A stretch of 64,000 nt of DNA from positions 1,962,001 to 2,026,000 of the forward strand of contig NZ_CP047135.1 in assembly GCF_009832905.1 (NCBI RefSeq), given 5' to 3'. The notes under the pieces are model-generated. The model had not been told where the DNA came from, searched no databases, and saw nothing but the letters and a program-made list of their open reading frames with translations. Made by a program: the position numbers and the translations under genes. This stretch comes from Stenotrophomonas sp. 364 (GTDB lineage: Bacteria; Pseudomonadota; Gammaproteobacteria; Xanthomonadales; Xanthomonadaceae). Within the stretch, counting starts at the first letter, position 1. Each line of letters begins with the position of its first letter. Of the stretch, positions 59,061-64,000 are shown piece by piece.

Positions 59061-60572
59061 ATGTTGAAGATTCCCTACTCACCGCCGCAGTTGCCGCGGA
59101 ACCAGGTCGAGAACGCAGACGCCTCGCGGGTCGCCATGACTGGCATGGTGACCCGGCTCGAACAGTGGATCGGCAACAACCCGGTCTATGCAGCCGGCAA
59201 ACTGCTGCAGCCTGACGATCGCGCGCTTCTCGCCCAGACCTGGGGCCCCACCCTGGCCAGCACGGCCGTCATTTCCACCGCCGGTGTGCGTGAGCATGGC
59301 GACACCGGCTGGCGCGACGAACTGAGGGTCATGGCCGGCGTTACCTCGGCCGCCTTCGATGCGTCGCTCTATGCCAGTGCCGACATGAAGCAATGGCTGA
59401 CCCACTCCCACCTGGGCCGGTGCGCCTACTGCGAATCGCTGGTCCAGCATGTCAGTTGGGGCGACGTGGAGCATTTCCGGCCCAAGGCCGGATGGGGCAA
59501 AGGGGAGGAACTGTATCGGCCGGCCTACTACTTCCTCGCCTACACACCGGACAACCTGCTGTATGCCTGCGTGATGTGCAACGAGGCATACAAGAAGAAC
59601 GAATTTCCGATCACCGGTGTACGCGCCCGGGAGCGCGCGGACCTGGATGCCGAACTGCCCGTGCTGATCCAGCCGTATGTCGACGATCCGCGCAACCACA
59701 TCCGCTTCAATCCGCTCAACGGCAGCGCCTATCCGTGGGATGTGGTCAAGGCGTTCTACAGCGATACCGCCCCGCAATGGACATCCGGTGAGATACAGGC
59801 GCGCATCTGGGCCGATCCGCGGCTCATTCCCCAACAATCCACTACCGCCCCCGGGGTCGACAGCGCGTTCGCACGCTGGGTAACCCAGCTCGATATCGGA
59901 ACCGCCAACGGGCTTGCCCGCGGCGGGTCCAGCATCGCCATCCTGGGGCTGAACCGCGCCACTCTGCTGCGCGCACGCGTTGCGCATCTGCGCCAGTTGC
60001 GGGCGTTGGCGATTGTCAGCAACGGCGACACGCCGGAGGCGCTGTCGGCACGGCAGCTGATCGCCACCATTCTGCAGGGCGATGACAACGCCGTGCGTGC
60101 GGTGGTTCAGTACGCCTCAGCCTCCATTGACGCGCTGCGTTCATGGATGGGCGCCCCAGACGGCACGCTGCAGCCGCTGCAGGTGAACTGGCTGGATGTC
60201 TACAACCGCATCGTGGACGTATTCCCCGCGCCACCGGCGGGCGGCGAACCGATCCCGGCCAACGACGCGTTGTGCTATCTGCTCACCGCGGCAGACTTCG
60301 CCAACACGCGGTCGCGCCGCCTGGTGTTCATCACCGATGCCGATGCCGATGCCGAAGAGGTGCACGGTTACGTCGGTACGGACGCGTACTACACGCTCGC
60401 CGTCGATTGGGACGCCGACGCCGACAAGAACGTGGTGATCCGTCGTTCCGGAAAGCCGGACCAGGTGATCGCACTACGCGACTTCATCAAGCGCCGGATC
60501 ACGCGCCGGACATTCAGGGGCGCGGAGATCACCGTCAATGGCACCTTCCCATCGTTCGACCCGAGGGTTTGA
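59061..60572 (+). CDS. HNH-nuclease-like protein in R-body locus
   Basis: A 503-residue protein. The N-terminal half has an HNH-like zinc pattern: RCAYCE (C121, C124), GDVEHFRPK with H138 as the candidate catalytic His, DNLLYACVMCNEAYK (C170, C173) and NEFPI. This layout is that of the retron-type or McrA-like HNH proteins that cut DNA or RNA. The C-terminal part (TRSRRLVFITDADADAEEVH, VNGTFPSFDP) is not recognised. It lies 4 bp before the LanM-like gene, in the Reb operon. Nuclease activity inferred from motif. Confidence 0.8.
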   Translation: MLKIPYSPPQLPRNQVENADASRVAMTGMVTRLEQWIGNNPVYAAGKLLQPDDRALLAQTWGPTLASTAVISTAGVREHGDTGWRDELRVMAGVTSAAFDASLYASADMKQWLTHSHLGRCAYCESLVQHVSWGDVEHFRPKAGWGKGEELYRPAYYFLAYTPDNLLYACVMCNEAYKKNEFPITGVRARERADLDAELPVLIQPYVDDPRNHIRFNPLNGSAYPWDVVKAFYSDTAPQWTSGEIQARIWADPRLIPQQSTTAPGVDSAFARWVTQLDIGTANGLARGGSSIAILGLNRATLLRARVAHLRQLRALAIVSNGDTPEALSARQLIATILQGDDNAVRAVVQYASASIDALRSWMGAPDGTLQPLQVNWLDVYNRIVDVFPAPPAGGEPIPANDALCYLLTAADFANTRSRRLVFITDADADAEEVHGYVGTDAYYTLAVDWDADADKNVVIRRSGKPDQVIALRDFIKRRITRRTFRGAEITVNGTFPSFDPRV

Positions 60573-60576
60573 AGAC

Positions 60577-62535
60577 ATGGATACCTGGACGCTCCGCCCT
60601 TCCCGGGTATTTCCGTACCCGCGCCTGGCCGTCACCACCACCGTTCCGGATGCCCTGCGCGCCCGTCTGTACAGCTTCGAGCTGAGAGTGGTCTGGCGGT
60701 TGTTCGAGCAGTATGCCGAACAGCACCCGCGCCTTGCGTCGGCGCTGCTCGATCCTGCCCTGTTCGGCACCCTGGCGCGCCTGCTGGACGAACAGGTGGC
60801 GCCGACGGTGGTGGAGCTGGTCAGGGGCGAGGCCGCGATACGTTTCCCCGGTGCCGGCATCACCCGCGACATGTACCGGCAGCTGGCCGCAACGCTGGTG
60901 GCCAACCCGGAGGCATTCCTGGACCAGCACGACAGTGTCCGGCGACGGATCCACAGCACCGCGTTGAACTTCCAGCGCAGCATCCTGCGCTGCTGCGCGC
61001 GCCTGGAGGAAGACTGGGCCGATCTGCAGGCATACTTCTTCGCCGGCGTGGTGCAGGTGGCGCTGGTCCGCCTGGGCAGTTCCGGCAGCGACTTCCACAA
61101 GGGCGGCGGTCAGGTGCTGCTGCTGACCTTCCGCGACGCTGCAGGCAACGAAAGCCGCCTGGTCTACAAACCATCCGACCTGGAGCGCGACTTCCGCATC
61201 GTCGGCGATACCGCGGCACTGACGGCGGCGTTGAACGCCGCGCTGCTGAACGTGGTCACTGGCAAGGGCGTCACGGCAGCCGTGCTGCTGCAGGGCAACG
61301 GCAGCCTGTGCGAACTGTTCAACGACCAACAGCAGGCAGCTGCCGCGACCGGACCTGCGCTACCGGTGTACCGCATTCTGCCGGTGTGGCCCGGATCGGC
61401 GCTGGCGCTGCAGACCGATGCGGCGGGTGCGTCCGTGCTGCCGTTGCGCGACTCTTACGGCTATACCCAGTTCCTGACCAGCGGCGAACAGGACAACCGT
61501 TTTACCGCGGCGCAGCGTCAGATCTACTACAGCGCCTTCGGCGCGCAGGTTGCGCTGTGCTGGCTGCTGCAGATCACCGACATGCATCAGGAGAACCTGA
61601 TCGTGCACCAGCATCTGCCCTACCTGATCGACTTGGAGGCGTGCAGCCCCGGCGTGCTGGAGGTACCGTCGGGCACGCAGTTGGACACCGCCTACAGCAC
61701 CTTCTGCGCCGAGCAGCAGGACCGGCAGGTGATCGGGTGGGACACCCCAGACCTGCGCTATGAAACGCCCGGCACCGCCGCCAGGCAGCCGCTGCTCAAT
61801 GCACTTTACGACCTGGATGGGCACCTCGCCTACCCCACCAACGTCGATCGTGCACAGCTGAGCGCCGCGTTCCAGAGTGCGGTCACGCTGATCCTGGCCA
61901 ACGTGGCGGCCTACCAGACCTGGCTGACCAATGCAGCGCAGTTGGTGGCCCGCGTGCTGGTCATCTCCACCCGGTCGCTCCAGGGGGCGGAGCGCGCCAT
62001 GGCCGACGCCGGCAACGTGGCCGATATCGTGCTCATGTGCCAGCGGGGTGGCGACATCGATCTATCCAGGTGGTCGCCGTTGTTCGCCGATGCCATTTCC
62101 CCCGCACAGGGCGATCCACCCACGCCCCAACAGATCGGTGCGCGCTATGCAGCGCTGCAGCCGGCCTTTGCGGTATGGAGCGATCCCCAGCTGGCGGCGG
62201 ACTTCGCTGATGGCGACGTACCGACGTTCTACCAGCGCATGAGCGGCGTGGACCTGCTCAACTCGCGCGGGCGTGCCCTCACGGTGGATTATGGCCGGAT
62301 GCTGGCCTCCCTGCCGGCGCCGAGGCAGCTGCCCGTGGCAACCGCACTTGTCCAGCAATGGGGCGCGCAGGCACCGCTGCAGCCCACCTGGTGGTTCGTC
62401 CAGCCGGTGCTGCAGACACAACGTCAGTACCTGCAACAGATGCAGGCACCCGGTGGCTTCAGTACGTTGCGCATCCAGGCTGCGCTGCAGGATCTGCAGC
62501 GTTGGCCCAATCGCCCTGACAGCCAGCCCGGATGA
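60577..62535 (+). CDS. Stand-alone LanM-type DUF4135 (lanthipeptide dehydratase-like) protein
   Basis: A 652-residue protein matching the N-terminal dehydratase domain of class II lanthipeptide synthetases. A helical N-terminal part (LNFQRSILRCCARLEEDW) precedes a kinase-like core: K198 in LVYKPSDLERDF, the catalytic loop ITDMHQENLIVHQ (D335, H337, N340) and metal-binding D352 in YLIDLEA. The usual C-terminal LanC cyclase domain (zinc Cys/His) is absent, so ring formation would need another enzyme. LanM proteins phosphorylate Ser/Thr and then eliminate phosphate. Here it may modify Reb proteins or an unknown peptide; this is inference. Last gene of the operon, convergent with the regulator gene 57 bp away. 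Confidence 0.8.
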   Translation: MDTWTLRPSRVFPYPRLAVTTTVPDALRARLYSFELRVVWRLFEQYAEQHPRLASALLDPALFGTLARLLDEQVAPTVVELVRGEAAIRFPGAGITRDMYRQLAATLVANPEAFLDQHDSVRRRIHSTALNFQRSILRCCARLEEDWADLQAYFFAGVVQVALVRLGSSGSDFHKGGGQVLLLTFRDAAGNESRLVYKPSDLERDFRIVGDTAALTAALNAALLNVVTGKGVTAAVLLQGNGSLCELFNDQQQAAAATGPALPVYRILPVWPGSALALQTDAAGASVLPLRDSYGYTQFLTSGEQDNRFTAAQRQIYYSAFGAQVALCWLLQITDMHQENLIVHQHLPYLIDLEACSPGVLEVPSGTQLDTAYSTFCAEQQDRQVIGWDTPDLRYETPGTAARQPLLNALYDLDGHLAYPTNVDRAQLSAAFQSAVTLILANVAAYQTWLTNAAQLVARVLVISTRSLQGAERAMADAGNVADIVLMCQRGGDIDLSRWSPLFADAISPAQGDPPTPQQIGARYAALQPAFAVWSDPQLAADFADGDVPTFYQRMSGVDLLNSRGRALTVDYGRMLASLPAPRQLPVATALVQQWGAQAPLQPTWWFVQPVLQTQRQYLQQMQAPGGFSTLRIQAALQDLQRWPNRPDSQPG

Positions 62536-62592
62536 TGGCAAGGCCGTGCGCAGCTCTCCTCTGCGCCAGGCCTGCGGGTTGGGACGGCAGGA

Positions 62593-64000
62593 TCAGGTCG
62601 GCGGCAGCCGCCGGAAGGCGCGCGGACTGACCCCTACCACCCGGCGGAAGGTCTTCTCGAAATGGCTCAGGTCGCCGAAGCCTACCTGCAACGCGATATC
62701 GGTGATGCGCGGACGCAGGCTGGCCCGCAGCAGCTCCTTGGCCTTGCCGATGCGCATCCGCTGCAGCAGCGGCTTGAAAGTGACGCCCAGTTCGCTGCGG
62801 AACAGAAAACCGAGGTGGGACTGGCTCACGTGTGCCTGGCGGGCCAGATCGGCAAGCACCAGCGGCTCGGCGAAATGTTCGCTCATGTAAACCAGTGCCT
62901 TGCGCAGCGCATCGTGGAGGTCGCTCGACCCTGTCCGGTCCAGCGCCAGGACGTTGGTCACCCAGTCACTGTCGCGACGCCCGCCGCCGGGCGCGGGCAT
63001 CGCTTCGGCCCCCGAGGCCCTGGCCGATCCCGCATCGCCACCGGCGACCGGCAGCGCCGCCGCCAGTGCCGGTGCATGCAGTTGGATGTCGGCGGCGCGG
63101 ATGGGCCGACCGCCGGTCATCACGGCCAGGCGCGCCACCACGCGCTCCATTTCCAGCAGGTTTTCCGGCCAGCGATGCCGCCGCAGTACATCCAGCAGTT
63201 CGTCGGTGAGCGCGCGTTGCGGATCAAAGCCGTAGCGCTCCAGCGTCCGCGACACCAGTGCGGCGATATCGCCGGGACGCTCGCGCAGCGGTGGCACGTC
63301 GCCCACCAGGAATGCCAGCCCGGCCAGCAGCGCACGCGCGAAGCGCCCTTCGCGCACGCACGCCTCCAGGTCCTGGCTGGTGGAGGCCACCACCCGTGAA
63401 TGGCGTTCCGGCGCCACCGTGATGGGCTGGATGCGCTGCGGCAACTGAGCCTGCAGGTGCGGCGGCAGTTCATCGATGGCATCCAGGTACAGCGTTCCTC
63501 CGGCGGCCTGTTCAAACCATGACGCCGGGTCGCCGGGTGGATCGGCGCAGTTGATCTCGATGAACGGCCCCTCCCGCAGCGGGCCGCAGGAGTGCAGTGC
63601 GACTGCGACCTCCATCTTCTCGGTGCCGAATTCGCCGCGCAGCAGCACCGGCAGATGACTGTGCGCGGCTTTTTCCACGAACGCGTCGACCCGACCCAAG
63701 GCGTCGCATACCCCCACCAGCAGGACCGGCCGCCGCAAGCGGGCGTCTGCCCAGGATTGTGCCTCATAGCGCTTGATCAGGTGCGCGCAACGCCGTGCGA
63801 ATACTTCGCGCAGCCCCAGCGTGCTGTCCACGGTGGCCGCACTGCCCCCTTCCAGGTGCAGTTCGCCCAGCAGTTCGCCTGCATAGCGGATCGGGGTTGT
63901 CTGCCCATGTGCCGGGTTGCGGAGGGCGGTATCGCGCGGCACCCGGCGCGTCCCAGCGGAGGCACGGCGCTGCAGATGGAGCGTGCTGCCACGGAAGGCC
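62593..64000 (-). CDS. Regulator: degenerate sigma-54-type AAA+ domain fused to AraC DNA-binding domain (5' end outside window)
   Basis: The frame is open to the window edge; a GTG at 63942 would give 449 residues, but coding sequence seems to continue upstream (AFRGSTLHLQRRASAG). Residues ~70-290 are an AAA+ domain of the NtrC type, but the Walker A is changed (RGEFGTEKMEVAVAL) and the GAFTGA sigma-54-contact loop is missing. Walker B is AAGGTLYLDAIDEL. Residues ~345-449 are an AraC-type double HTH (MSEHFAEPLVLADLARQAHV and PRITDIALQVGFGDLSHFEK). So it probably binds DNA as an AraC regulator without activating sigma-54. It faces the R-body operon; it may control it. Confidence 0.85.
   Translation of the reverse strand, partial: AFRGSTLHLQRRASAGTRRVPRDTALRNPAHGQTTPIRYAGELLGELHLEGGSAATVDSTLGLREVFARRCAHLIKRYEAQSWADARLRRPVLLVGVCDALGRVDAFVEKAAHSHLPVLLRGEFGTEKMEVAVALHSCGPLREGPFIEINCADPPGDPASWFEQAAGGTLYLDAIDELPPHLQAQLPQRIQPITVAPERHSRVVASTSQDLEACVREGRFARALLAGLAFLVGDVPPLRERPGDIAALVSRTLERYGFDPQRALTDELLDVLRRHRWPENLLEMERVVARLAVMTGGRPIRAADIQLHAPALAAALPVAGGDAGSARASGAEAMPAPGGGRRDSDWVTNVLALDRTGSSDLHDALRKALVYMSEHFAEPLVLADLARQAHVSQSHLGFLFRSELGVTFKPLLQRMRIGKAKELLRASLRPRITDIALQVGFGDLSHFEKTFRRVVGVSPRAFRRLPPT

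Overview
The window comes from a GC-rich gammaproteobacterium of the Xanthomonadaceae, with Stenotrophomonas, Xanthomonas or Pseudoxanthomonas the best guesses. The evidence is a xylan-degradation locus of the Xanthomonas type, a very large cyclic beta-1,2-glucan synthase, an attC site of the kind seen in Xanthomonas integrons, and dense genes with many 4-base start/stop overlaps. No rRNA, tRNA, CRISPR array or intact insertion sequence was recognised. All counts were made by eye.

Left part (1-16 kb): a glycan-use locus. It holds the 3' end of a GH3 glucosidase, a LacI-type repressor reading the other way, and then a tightly overlapping operon: GH67 alpha-glucuronidase, sialate-O-acetylesterase-like esterase, GH43, GH3 with a PA14 insert, a GPH/MFS sugar symporter fused in frame to a second GH43 domain, and an aldose 1-epimerase. 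Together these would de-acetylate, debranch and hydrolyse glucuronoarabinoxylan fragments and import the products. An aldehyde dehydrogenase follows. At 16-25 kb lies a 2903-residue cyclic beta-glucan synthase (NdvB type) coupled to a small gene.

Middle (25-42 kb): an SDR/SnoaL pair with a divergent LysR regulator, a stand-alone receiver domain and a VIT-family membrane protein. Next comes a seven-gene minus-strand operon (about 35.1 to 28.7 kb): thermostable-hemolysin-like protein, acyl-AMP ligase, heme-oxygenase-like iron oxidase, SDR, TPR protein, response regulator and histidine kinase. Its promoter region carries 11-bp-spaced direct repeats. To its right is an AT-richer accessory island: one integron-type gene cassette with an attC site, a Xer-activation-factor-like gene and a near-perfect dif site at 36712-36739. 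Candidate KOPS motifs (GGGNAGGG) change strand at this dif, so the window appears to straddle the replication terminus. Several broken genes lie beside dif (serine hydrolase, MFS fragment, propeller-like gene with an in-frame TAG), along with two unknown secreted proteins.

Right part (42-64 kb): an aldehyde dehydrogenase/acetolactate synthase pair; an SPFH / zinc-ribbon / small membrane protein trio resembling the Bacillus YdjGHI membrane-stress group; a Tat-exported tyrosinase; a GFA protein; proline iminopeptidase; a lipoprotein; and 3-methyladenine DNA glycosylase. The last 9 kb is an R-body (Reb) locus. It has four canonical RebB paralogs, three divergent Reb-like proteins, two unknown proteins, an HNH nuclease-like protein and a stand-alone LanM-type (DUF4135) kinase/dehydratase domain. 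Facing it is a regulator joining a degenerate sigma-54-type AAA+ domain to an AraC DNA-binding domain, cut by the window edge. The R-body locus and the hemolysin/acyl-ligase/iron-oxidase operon are the best candidates for poorly described systems.
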